Shown piece by piece: positions 29,186 to 40,086 of a stretch of DNA of 64,000 nucleotides. The position numbers and the translations under genes were made by a program. How positions within the stretch are numbered: position 1 is the first letter of the stretch; each line of letters starts with the position of its first letter. Origin of the DNA: Bidens hawaiensis (lineage: Eukaryota; Streptophyta; Magnoliopsida; Asterales; Asteraceae); contig JAIQDT010000301.1 of the NCBI GenBank assembly GCA_021521415.1, positions 930,001 through 994,000 of the forward strand. Reading direction: 5' to 3'. The notes beneath the pieces are model-generated. The model did no database searches and was not told the origin of the DNA. It saw only the letters and a list, made by a program, of their open reading frames with translations.

Positions 29186-31896
29186 TGCTATATTTTGCTT
29201 TGTTGTTGGCTTCATTGATGAAGAATAATAGTTCCTGGCCGCTGCCTGATCACCAACTATCTTCACAACTCCCCATGGGGTAGGTAGTTTGATGCATTGG
29301 TGGTAAGTTGAGGCCACCGCCTTCATCCCATGGAGCCAGGGCCTGCCTAAAATAACATTGCAACAAGAAAGGTTATCAATAACACAGAATTTTTGATATG
29401 AATTTAACCCTTCGATATAAATTGGGAGGTTGATGTCCCCCAATGTCTTCTTGGTTTCTCCGCTGAAACCGACTAGCACTGATGTTCTAGAGACGATTTC
29501 GGAATCCGGAATGTTCATCTTCTTAAGGACATCATGCTGGATGATGTTGACCGAGCTTCCACCATCCACTAGGATCCTGCGTATATAATGTTTAGCGATA
29601 AATAAAGTAATAATTAAACCGTCATGGTGAGGATCCTGGATGTTTAGTTTGTCTTCCTCATCGAAGAAGATCCTTTTGTCTGTCGTTAAAGTGGTGAATA
29701 CTATTGGTCGGTCTTCGTTATCCAACTTGATCTCTTTGGCGAGCCTTTTTGCTGTGGAGAAGGAAGTTCCACATATGTCGGATCCTCCAGAGATGAAATT
29801 GACCATTCGCACGTCCAATTCATCCTGGAGAGGATCCCGGATACTTGAATCGAAGAATATTCTCTCATCAGTTATTCGAGTAGAGGGGATGAGTGGTCTT
29901 CTTTCATCGTACAACTTGAATTCTTCTGTGGGACAAGAAGTTTGAAATATGTCGTATTCTCTGGAGACGAAGTTGATCACGTGAGCATCTGGTGGTGGTG
30001 GTGTTGCTTTTTGTGGAAGATCTTCAGGATCCTGAATCTTGGATTTCTTCCTTCCCAAGAGCTCTTTGAAGTGGCCCTTGCTCAGGAGGTATCCAATTTC
30101 CCTCCTTAAGCCAACGCATTTGTCTGTCATGTGACCAAAATCTTCGTGGAAGGCACACCACTTGGACTTGTCTTTGAAGGTGGTCGTCTTCTCATTCTTA
30201 CGGGGCCACCTTGCTTTCTCCCCTAGATCCTTCATGGCATAGATCAAGCCATGGGTATCTACGGAGAAACAATACTCGGAGATGCAGGGATAGTCTTCAT
30301 CATCATCTCCTTCTTCGACTGCCCGTACGTTTTGATTGTTGAATCTGGTGTAAGGCTTTGAGTTGTTGTTCCTGTATGAGGATCCTTTATTCTTATCAGG
30401 GGATTCTTGCTTAGTTTGAGCCCCAAATCTTTCTTGGATCCTTTTGTCATCTTCCAGCCATATAAACCTTAGTGCTCTGTTCCTTACTTCATCTAGAGAC
30501 CTGCAGGGTGTCATCACAAGATCATCATAAAAGGGGGAGCCCCTCTGAAGTCCCATCTTGAAGGCTTCAACAGCAGTAGCCATGTCAAGATTAAGGATTT
30601 TCAGAGCTTCCCTGCCGAATCTCGTGACGAAATCCCTAAGGGATTCATCACTTGGTTGGACAACTCGGTATAAATCACTAGTTAACTTCTTGAATTTTCT
30701 GCTACAGGAAAATTGACTGTTGAACAAGTTAAGTAAATGTGAAAAAGAAGTAATTGAAAAGGGAGGAAGACTTAGCAGCCATTTTAATCCTGATCCTGTC
30801 AGTGTGGATCCAAAGCCTTTACACAAGCAGGCTTCCTTGAGTCTCTCAGGAATGGGGTTGATCTCCATCCTTTCTCTGTATTGTGCCACATGTTCTTCAG
30901 GATCAGTGGTTCCATCATAAGTCTTCATGTTGGGGGTTTGGAATCGCTTCGGGATTTCAGCATCACAGATAGGTGGAGCAAATCTGGATAATTTGTGGCT
31001 TCCCTCAGGTATCTCGGGGATTGGTCGTATCACCCCGGGAACACTGGATAACATATCCTTGAGCTTTTGTAGCTCCTTGGCCATAGCTTGGTTGATACAT
31101 GCATCCTGCATGGAACCACGGTTAGCATCTAAGGATAAAGGATCATACAAATTACCTCTTTGCTGGGCAAAAGTTGGCATCTCGAATGAGTATCTGGGAT
31201 AAGAAGGGTCAGCGATAGGAGTTGGACCACCCGACGCAATAGTCTGCATGGGAATTCCTGGACTTCGGAGGATCGTTGATGTTGGACTCCTGAGGATCCT
31301 TGATTCTGATAGAAGGATCCTTGAGGTTGGGAATTATAGGATCCTTGAAGATATAATCCAGAGGATCCTGGTTGAAGGATGGGTGATCCTTGTCGGAAGT
31401 GCGAGGCTCCTTGAGTTTTCTGACCCATGGACCCTTGTTGAAGGATAGATGATCCTGGCTGAAACATTGAGGATCCTTGAGTATGTTGACCCATGGACCC
31501 TTGTTGAATGATAGATGATCCTTGAGTGAACTGAGCCATGGATCCTAGACTGGTGAAATCCAGCATCCTGGGTATCAGGGGAGTGTGATCCTCCGCTGGC
31601 CTCTTAGTCTTCTTGAGATCTTATATGTCACGAAGGATCCTCTGGTTGGTCATGTTCTGCTGCTACATATATGCTTTAACCTGCGAAAACATAGATGAAA
31701 CATCATTGTTAGTATTAACCACCTGCGCAGCAGCAAGGGTTTTCGAGCTCTGGAAGACTGGTAATTGCGTCTTGCTTCCAGCAGCAGCAGCCCTTGGCGT
31801 TCCCGTGATTGGCGGAGGCATCGGTGGCAACGTCCTTGATGAGAGAGGAACCGTAGAAGGCATAGTTGACGAAGCAGAGGTTGATTGAGAGGCCAT
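29183..31896 (-). pseudogene. gag: gag-protease of element A
   Basis: Starts at ATG 31896 (MASQSTSAS), about 65 bases after the PBS. Residues ~1-110 are Ser/Pro/Ala-rich, then about 100 residues of QGS repeats, then the Gag domain (FQTPNMKTYDGTTDPEEHV, SDESLRDFVTRFGREAL), the knuckle CAFHEDFGHMTDKC and the protease (ILVDGGSSVNIIQ, NVILGRPWLHG). 688 codons are open from 31249 to the UAG. Defects are confined to the N-terminal part: TAG near 31663, TAG near 31620 and an 11-base loss relative to C just before MQTIASGG that shifts frame. The protease active site DGGSS is the form usual in Tat elements, so this copy's Gag and protease look in better condition than its pol. Confidence 0.9.
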
Positions 31897-31960
31897 TGAT
31901 AGTAAATGGGTATGAAAAGGTTGAAAATGATGGGAATAATATGGATTAAATCACCAATTG

Positions 31961-31977
31961 CACCACGGTGGGCGCCA
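31961..31977 (-). promoter_or_regulatory. Primer binding site of element A
   Basis: Minus strand TGGCGCCCACCGTGGTG, three bases from the LTR. Same tRNA class as C and E. Confidence 0.85.
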
Positions 31978-31980
31978 AAT

Positions 31981-32913
31981 TGTTTTGGATAAAAATCAGC
32001 TAAGGATAATGTATCCAGATTTGTCAATGTGAGGTCTAGTGCTAAAATGATAACGACGGTTATATGAATGAAAAAGATATGAACACCATGATTTGTTGCG
32101 AGGAAAAACCTTTCGACCTTGTTCAGATCAAAATAAAAAAACCTCGGGTGATGACAACTCGTCGATTACCGGTTTATTAATATCAAAAAATGGTTACAAT
32201 GGGTGGAGTTGTTGATCAACGATTACAATTGAGCTAAGTGTGTGTGAGATTACAAAGAATTTATGAGCTAGAATCTGTCGTAGTAAAGCTAGTGAACCGT
32301 ATGTGTCCTAGGGTTGATCACAACTCAATGTTTATAAAGAAAACAAAAATAACTAACTAACCACTAGGTCCTAAAAACTCGCTAGTCTTCCACTTTCTTC
32401 CATCGTGCTGTTTAACTACGCGTTTATTGAAGTTCCATAGCGAAATTAATGGTAGACTAGGTCTAGGAGCCGTTGCAGCTATTATCATTAGTCTTCATGC
32501 AAAAATTATCCGTTAATAGCAATGTTGACTAAGGATCTTGGATCCAAACTCAATTAGAGAATTCTTCAGAAGGATAATTGATCCAAGCACGTCTTTAAGA
32601 ATAACATATCATATCCTTAGTACTCAGTTATTGATGACTCAACAAGAAGTCCTATAAATCCGCCACTTCTCCTACTAGCTTATTCTTCAGTCTTGATCGT
32701 GTGCTAAGATGCCTTATAGTGAGATAAACGGTAGACTTGATCATAAAACTGTTATACCTGGCTAACACATCACCATTAAAAATGCATTCATTAGTAAACA
32801 AATAATACCAAGGATCATTGATCCTTCATAACCTAATACATATCTTAAGGATAATCTATCCACAAGATAGTTTAAGGATAATGGATCCTTAGTATAAAAT
32901 TCAGGTCCTAACA
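31981..32913 (-). repeat. 5' LTR of element A
   Basis: 933 bp, uninterrupted partner of 2346-4145. TSD CATAC at 32914-32918. A minus-strand TTTATAAAC near 32337 is a plausible TATA. Confidence 0.93.
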
Positions 32914-33078
32914 CATACATTAGTTCATACGTTATAATTCACACTTAGCGAATTTCTAAGAAATAGTTCATATGTTCTAATTCACACTTAGTGAATTTCC
33001 AAGATGTTTAATTTCTCATTAACATATATTAGTTCATATGTTATAATTCACACTTAGTGAATTTCAAGAATTTAAATA
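32914..33078. repeat. ~66-bp AT-rich tandem repeat, right part
   Basis: Two to three units of the type ATTAGTTCATATGTTATAAT...ACACTTAGTGAATTTC...AATTTCTCATTAAC, continuing the array broken by element A. Confidence 0.75.
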
Positions 33079-35042
33079 TACTAATCTTGGGTATTTCATC
33101 TTAATACACTCACCACGTTATTTCATGACCCTCTCATGATGTGGTTATACATTTGATGTCTCGTTTTAAACTTTAGTAGACGCAACAACTCACAAGTTGT
33201 TTCTTATGCAAAATTCTTTTTGAACTATCAACTTAAATTTATCCATTTTTTTAACATAATTTTTTCGTTAAAAAAATCTATATAAAAAACATTTTTTGTT
33301 CGCCACGATAAATATTGTTGTATTTGGTTGTAAACTACATGTGTTATCCGAAGATACTGAACACAAAATAATAATACAACCGAAACTACAACATAAAGTG
33401 TAAAACATCATTTAATTAAAATTCGATCAATGGATATACATACGACATTTAGACATCAAATAGTGTTGTTAACTTCAACACTTTCATCATCCAATCGAAA
33501 TCATCTCAATGATATCATTTTGTACTATGTATTGAGGTACTCCCTCAAATAGAAATCCATGCACACATTTCCTCATTCTAATATTAAAACTATACTCTTG
33601 AACAAATATGTTCAAAATAACCTCAAGTTGTTACAATTACTACATTTAATTAGCAAAACTTGAACAATCAATTTTGTTCACACAATACGAAGTTGTTCTC
33701 CACTATAGAGTGTCCTTGAGAACGTTATCTTAGTTTAACATGTACTACTTTTAGCATGAGTAGCGAACCATTTTGAATTATCTAAAATATGCAAAACTTT
33801 GTTTAAAAAATTATTATAAAATATTTCTTTAGTTTTGCAATATATTATATTAATAATATCAAAAAGGGTTTATAAAATCAAACCTAAAATATCAAATGGT
33901 TTTATATGGTTTAGGTTTATACCCATGTACTAAAACGGTTTCTAGATCGCAAGTAAAAAAACATATTATAACGCGCACGTTATAACTTGAACGTTCACAT
34001 ATAATATTTTCCAATGATAGAGTATATAAAAGAAACCATTTCTAATTATTTCTAACGCATAAGTTAGAAAAGTAAATATTCACATAAAACATTTCCGGTC
34101 AGTATTTCTAAAGAACAAGTTAGGACTTAAACATTTACAACACGCAAGTTTGAGAAAAGACTATACATAAATGAAACATTAAATGTTGAGACAAAACCTT
34201 TTAAATTATTGGTTTTCTATTGTATAGCCCAAAAATCACTCCATTAACATTGAGTTAATACTTGATTTATTGGTAACTTAATTGGAGAAATACGAAAAGA
34301 CACCCGTGAAAGCTTTTGTGCACTATTTCACTAAAACACACATGTACGTCTCACTACAATATTTTCTAACACGCGCATTAGAAAATTAACGTTTACACAA
34401 AACACTATAAATAAATTGTATTTTACACGCATGTTAGATATTTAGACACACTTTTTAAACATATTATTTTATAAAAATAACCATTTCTAGCACACATGTT
34501 AGGAAAAAAAACGTTTACAAAAACCGATAAACCCGATCTAACGCGCACGTTAGATTATTAATGTTGACAAGAAATGAATGGTTTACTTAAAACCATTTCT
34601 AACACAATTGTTAGACATAAACGATTGCAAAAATCGTTAAACAAAACCCGGAAAAAAAAACCCCCATGGTTTTCCAAGACCGGTTCTAACACTATAGTTA
34701 GAATACAAACGATTACAAAAATCGTTTTCTAAAACCAAACGGTTATCAAAAAACAAGTAGTACTACGCATGTAATTTCCCAAAAAAATATATTTATAAGA
34801 TTATAATCTCTAAAATATTTTTATTTAAAAATATTTCTTGAACCCGAAATCCTTATAAATAAGGTTTTAAGATTGTAGCAACAATCTCATGAAATCTGTT
34901 ATAAGATTGTATGACATGGGTTATAATATTATTTAAAATAAATAAAATAAAATAGGTATAACGATACTCTCGTTATACAAGAGAAAATGTCGTAGTACAA
35001 TATCGTGTACAAATCAAAAAGCAAATAAAAATAAAGTACAAT
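33079..35042. other. AT-rich spacer with degenerate repeats
   Basis: No gene supported. From about 33960 to 34740 a degenerate unit recurs: a TAACGCGCACGTTA- or TAACACACATGTTA-like inverted motif followed by AACGTTTACAAAA. Each motif is a short palindrome (CTAACGCGCACGTTAG type). Probably an old diverged repeat. Confidence 0.5.
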
Positions 35043-35170
35043 TTATATTATAATATAAAGATTCATGTCGATGTCTTTGGTGAGAACTTTAATAGGAACT
35101 TCTTGACTCGAGTCTTCCCCGTATTTTAACATTCGTCTTAGTTTTTCCTTGAGGTGGCTAACTCCATTGA
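35043..35170 (-). pseudogene. Possible terminal exon of an unidentified gene
   Basis: On the minus strand TTTTGTTGCAG (acceptor) is followed by a 42-codon frame with HLKEKLRRMLKYGEDSSQEV and VLTKDIDM, ending in TAA at 35045-35043. The composition is protein-like, unlike the surroundings. No convincing upstream exon was found; a 65-codon open frame at 35458-35261 is not clearly coding. It could be a remnant of a captured or dead gene. Confidence 0.25.
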
Positions 35171-36238
35171 CTGCAACAAAATATGAACAAAACAAAATAT
35201 TTTGAGCGTGGTTGATGGTTGAGGCTGAGACACGCTTCCCTTAAAACAAATTTCGCGCCTCTACATAAGACAACGCGTCTGTCTCCCTTGGTACAATAGC
35301 TGAAACAGTATGTACTGTCGGGAAAGGCCACACGGCCGATGTTGCACCGGATAGTTTTGTGTGTTAGAACATGGAAACATGAAGATGAAATTTAAAGAAT
35401 ACTCCTTTGCGGTAGTTTTGGAAAAATACATATACAAGGGTTTCTTTTTTATGACCATCCTCTTTTAACCAAGGCACAAAACCTCTATTTATATATAACC
35501 ATTAGGACTCATGGAGAGTATAACAATAAATCCCACTTATGTATATTCATTGTAACTTAATTCTTATTATGACATAATTAAGAAAAGTTTCACAAGATGT
35601 ATATGAAGAGTCTTACACTAATCTCATATTTCCAATAGTGAATATTGACTGTGTTTAGTTTTGAGAGATTGCCCAGAAACGTTACAAGGACAATACATGA
35701 GGGGTGATCATAAACATCCTATGGTTTTTAGAATTGACATGAGTTTTTCGTTATTGCCAATTAAAAACCGGACCCTCTAAAATTGGGGCTAAAGTGATTG
35801 TTTTAAAACTAATACATCATGATTACCAAACTACAAAAACAAATATAATTACAGAAGCAGGATCGTACGAAATCTTGTTAACCTACGAAGTATGAGAACC
35901 AATAGAATTCTTTAATTCGAAATGAGGATTAGGGGCATTATACATTTTCATCTAATTTTGTATAAAGAAATCCCACAAATTACTCTCCCACTCTCCCCAC
36001 GAATTACTCTTAACGAATTAACAATTAACTAAGGAATGGAATCATTCAACATTCATTTAGCGAAACTTCTATGTTTTACAAAATCATTTCATTTTAATTT
36101 GAATTCATTTTTATTGATAGTCACTGATATAAGTTTATGTTGATTTAAATTGATATACTCAAAATGATTTTTTTTTTGCTGTTATATTAATTTAATTTAT
36201 TTAAGTTTACGTTGCTGTTTTGTATGATTTCTTTGCTG

Positions 36239-36286
<48 letters not shown>

Positions 36287-36960
36287 GAACCATTTTTGCT
36301 GCTTTATCAACAACGTTATTTTCAAATAATATGTTATGTTGATATATGAAAATCACTATAGTGTTATATTTATTATGACATAATATAATAATATGTTTAT
36401 AGTTATGCTGAATTATCGTTTAGCAACAATCAACATATAATAATAGCAAATTTGTAATCCACTGGTATGTATAGCAACTATTAATTAATTGACGAATTAA
36501 TTTAATTTTTTAAAATATTTTTTCCTTAATTATTAGTAACAACTTGCGTGGATATTGAAGCGAATTTAAAGTGACAGTTTTTTTATTTTTCATGCAAGTA
36601 AATACCCAAGATGCCAAGTCAACTTTTTTTGTACAAGATCCTAACTCTATAATTACATCCGACACATAGTAAATATTGCTTTATATTTAACAGAGATAAT
36701 AAACATAAATACTTTGTTGAGAAAAAAAAAATCAAGCTTTTATTATTGTTGATACGATAAATATTAATACAAACTTTTTTTATTTTTTTTTTCTCGTTCA
36801 AAAAAATATATATTACTTTATATTTAAGAGAGATAATAAATAAATTAACATAAATATTTGTTAAGTAAAAAAATCCAGCTTTTAGTCTTTGTTGACCTCC
36901 TTTTTCAAATTAATATATAATCTTTTGTTTCATACCATACAAACATGGTAAATTAAAAGG
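35171..36960. other. AT-rich spacer
   Basis: No coding or RNA gene supported. Contains an (AT)n tract. Two related segments (about 36650-36730 and 36800-36900, sharing TTATATTTAACAGAGATAAT-like text) indicate a local duplication of about 150 bases. Confidence 0.5.
36241..36283. repeat. (AT)21 microsatellite
   Basis: Uninterrupted AT dinucleotides over about 43 bases. Confidence 0.95.
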
Positions 36961-36978
36961 TTTTGACACATGTCAAAA
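36961..36978 (+). promoter_or_regulatory. Palindromic double W-box-like element
   Basis: TTTTGACACATGTCAAAA is an 18-base perfect palindrome with two TTGAC cores head to head. It lies 20 bases upstream of the TATA box of the secreted-protein gene. TTGAC is the core bound by WRKY factors; the binding here is inferred. Confidence 0.5.
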
Positions 36979-36995
36979 CATGATTGGTAAATGTA

Positions 36996-37006
36996 CCTAT
37001 AAAAGA
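36996..37006 (+). promoter_or_regulatory. TATA box of the His-rich gene
   Basis: CCTATAAAAG with TATAAAA at 36998-37004, 60 bases before the ATG at 37064, implying a ~30-base 5' UTR. Confidence 0.7.
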
Positions 37007-37063
37007 AGCAAACAGGCCTCCCATTTTCACACCATCTATTGCAACCTTAGAGCTAGAGAAATC

Positions 37064-37426
37064 ATGAATACCAGAAACATAGTTCTTTTGTTGGTTGCAA
37101 TGGTGGTTCTCACACCACAATCTACTGCTAGAGTCTTTCCAACAAGGTCACTGGTTGAAACCAATGATGATGCATCGCTTTACAACAACGTGATGCACTT
37201 CTTTCACTTGGTACCAACTAAGATTGAGAGTTCAATTTCACCGGCCTATGCACCACAACCAACTCCAGAGCCCTCACATAAGCACAAGCACCACCACCAC
37301 CACCACCATCACCACCATCATCATCACAAGCATGAATCCCAAGCGTTGCCACCAACCACTCCTACATCGGCACCATCACAATCACCGGCTCAAGCACCCG
37401 AATCTTTTCTTGCTTGGTTGTGGTAA
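37064..37426 (+). CDS. Small secreted His/Pro-rich AGP-like protein (120 aa)
   Basis: Single exon. The start is ATG 37064 because an in-frame upstream ATG (36980) precedes the TATA box. Residues 1-22 are a signal peptide (MNTRNIVLLLVAMVVLTPQSTA). The mature part has RVFPTRSL, a short amphipathic stretch (YNNVMHFFHLVP), then a Pro-rich run with AP, SP and TP pairs (SPAYAPQPTPEP). Thirteen consecutive His (residues 76-88) follow, flanked by Lys-His pairs, then a second AP/SP/TP-rich tail ending ESFLAWLW. Ala-Pro/Ser-Pro/Thr-Pro pairs are the usual sites of hydroxyproline arabinogalactan in cell-wall proteins, and His tracts bind metal ions, so an extracellular matrix role with metal or pectin binding is plausible but inferred. 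There is no GPI signal and no Cys. Not close to any named family I can recall; His-rich arabinogalactan/proline-rich wall proteins are the nearest type. Confidence 0.8.
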   Translation: MNTRNIVLLLVAMVVLTPQSTARVFPTRSLVETNDDASLYNNVMHFFHLVPTKIESSISPAYAPQPTPEPSHKHKHHHHHHHHHHHHHKHESQALPPTTPTSAPSQSPAQAPESFLAWLW

Positions 37427-39445
37427 TTGTGAGCCTTAGAAAGATGTATTTTTATTGATTGAGTTGTATTAGAAAGATTAATCCTTAAGAAATATTATTG
37501 ATCAGGTTTATGCTTTTTGTGTTTTTGAATACCATATGTGGTTTATTATCTTTTGCTTGGTTGTGTTATTTCTTGTGCTTTAACTAATTCACATTTTATG
37601 TTTTGCAATCATTCTTTCATGGCCATAATTATAATTGGTGACTAAGATTAAAATACTAAAACATAAATGCTAATTATGGTTAGGCTGATATAGCTGTAAA
37701 TAAGACGTATACATGTCGTTGAGTTCTGTAATCAATTGATAGAAGAATATTCGACTTTAAGTAAAACACTTAAGAACAACTCCGTCTTTCTCGTCCATAG
37801 ATGATAATCTAGAAGTAGGTTTTAGTGAAAAGAATACTGACGGTAGTAACAAATTCTCCACCAAGTGTTGTGAGAATAAAAATGTGTTATGATGGTATTT
37901 TATTTTTCATAAAATCAAAACAAAAGGTCACTATTTCTTCATATGAAATAACTTGTTTTTGTTTTTAATACATGAAAGTTATTATTTAACAAAATAAATC
38001 GTTTCTTGTTTTTCTTTTTGACAATGTATTTTTTTAATGTCTTTGATATATTAAACTTTTTTTCCTGAATGACTAGATAAAATTTTATTAATAAACCCAA
38101 ACGTAGCAAAGTATTTCAAGCTAGTTATGCGTGGTTGTGTTGTGTCCGGTTTAATTATATTTTATATACTGTTTGATGGAAATAAAAATTATTTTTGGTA
38201 GTTCAAATATAATTTCTAGTTTCAAGCTAGTCATGTTTGATTATCTTAACAATAAATGTAGTCAAGCTAATCATGCATTTAAATTATTAATGAACAATGA
38301 TAAAATGAGTGCACGATCAATACATTTAAGGAAAAAAATTTAAGTAAAAGATATTGAACCTAAAAGACTAAAATGAAAAAATAATCTACCTATTTTAATA
38401 AAAAGAAAGAGTAATTGATCACAATTGTCACTTAAAGATTCAATTCTAGCATAAATTTTTTTGCTCAGATTATTCTTCTATATCTAATAAATCATATTTA
38501 TGTCAGTATAATCAAAAGAAATTAATCAATTATTTAATCAAACAACTAATTACCTAATTTTAGGGATTAAAAATACGCGAATATTTATTTTAATATAATC
38601 AAAATATTTATATATCTTTAATGAAATCAGAATTATCTTTTTTTATTAAATTAATTTATATACACTATTTAGGGTAGGAGATGAATGTGGTAAAATTCAA
38701 TAAACGATATTTATAGGTCTAAGATGATAAAGATAATAAGAAATTATAAATAAATAACAATTTTATTCTAACGTATTCATTCAACCTCAATTGATCCATG
38801 AAGTTTTCACCCATCTCTTTCGAAATTAAAAGCGTTTTTATTCATACTTATTTTACATACAATTTTTCTTTTATATCATTCGTAATAAAACATATTATAA
38901 TCTTTTGTTACAAATCGGTGTTCCATTAAAAAAATATAATTGTAACTTATACTAACACTTTGCATATTTTTCGTGATTATGAAAAAAATACGTAAGAATG
39001 CACCACGTATTCGTATAAATATTTCATTAGAATATGTAATTTCAACTTATAAAACTATTTAGTTTGGTAAAATATCAGTTTTTTTTTATAATTTAATCAT
39101 TTAATTTTTACAGTTTAATTATATTCCCTTTAAACATACTCCAATAATAAGTAGTTTAAAGCTACTATATAATATTACATTTAAGGAAAAACAATGAATC
39201 CTACATAGCAATAAAAAACATGGAATTATAGAAACCTTTAAAGTTAGAAATTATAATGTAGAACATAACGTATTTAAAGCTAGTATTGCAATCTCGTATA
39301 AAAGATAGAGATAATTGCATAGAAACTCAAAATTAGAATAGATAATATTGGTAACTATTCTTCAACTGTATCACTAAAGACCAAGTATTGTGATGGTGTT
39401 AGTGCAGTCACTCCCTGTCACCTCACATTTTGGGCTATAAAACCA
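37427..39445. other. AT-rich spacer downstream of the His-rich gene
   Basis: The first ~100 bases are probably the 3' UTR. Beyond that no gene, LTR boundary or RNA gene could be supported. Confidence 0.55.
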
Positions 39446-39448
39446 TTA

Positions 39449-40083
39449 GATCATCCCCAATAAGGGATTCATAAGAGTTTTTTTACTTCTATGTGAAGAT
39501 TCTTAGCCACAACATCATTGGAGTGACAACTTCTTTAAAGATTTTGGGAGATCACATTCTTACACCAGAATCTCATTCTTGCAGGAAAAGAGAAAATGGG
39601 TGAGCCATGAGTTGGGTTATATTAAAAAATCATATTCTTTATTTTGAATATATATTATAAATCATATATACACATATATAATTATAATATAGTTATAAAA
39701 CAAAAAAATTACTTTACAAAATTATAAGCAATAAACATTATAAACTAAAATAAATAATAATATTTTATTTTTTTAGCTCAAACCAAAAATATTTAAATTT
39801 TAATGTTTCCCTCCAGTGGGAAAAAAATATTCACTTTTATATTTTTCTTTTTTAAATTTTTCTTAAAACGAATTATATATAAATATTATTCTATATTGTA
39901 TATAAAAATAAAAGATAGGTAATTAAAAAATGTAAAAGGTGGTGATGATATGAAAATGTTTTTGGGGGTTTTTAGGTTTACCTATTGAAAATGGTTTTGA
40001 AGATTTTGAAGAATGAATGTTTTTCTATGTAATAGCTGATTAGACATGTTTTGGATGATTTTTAAAATCTATTGGTGATGGTC
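39449..40083. mobile_element. Probable MITE with TTA target duplication (PIF/Harbinger-like)
   Basis: About 635 bp without coding capacity. Left end GATCATCCCCAATAAGGG and the reverse complement of the right end, GACCATCACCAATAGATT, match at 12 of the first 14 positions, and TTA flanks both sides (39446-39448 and 40084-40086). A three-base TTA/TAA duplication is the usual signature of Tourist/PIF-Harbinger elements. Family not identified further. Confidence 0.5.
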
Positions 40084-40086
40084 TTA

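Larger units (their letters stand above)
2346..32913 (-). mobile_element. Element A: Tat-lineage Ty3/gypsy LTR retrotransposon, nested
   Basis: The element is bounded by TGTTTTGG...CCTAACA LTRs and by identical 5-bp TSDs CATAC at 2341-2345 and 32914-32918. Read on the minus strand the order is 5' LTR (31981-32913), primer binding site, gag-protease (31896-29183), [element C inserted], pol (10719-7412), mini-hairpin arrays, antisense gene, polypurine tract, 3' LTR (4145-2346). Lineage is set by a second RNase H-like domain between RNase H and integrase, and by an antisense extra ORF before the 3' LTR; both are known traits of the Tat group. All genes carry stops or frameshifts. The two LTRs differ at roughly 5% of sites over the first 200 bases compared by eye. 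Without nested insertions the element would be about 11 kb. Confidence 0.93.

Noticed and set aside
36980..37063. 28-codon N-terminal extension of the His-rich protein
   Set aside because: It would start upstream of the TATA box and hide the signal peptide.
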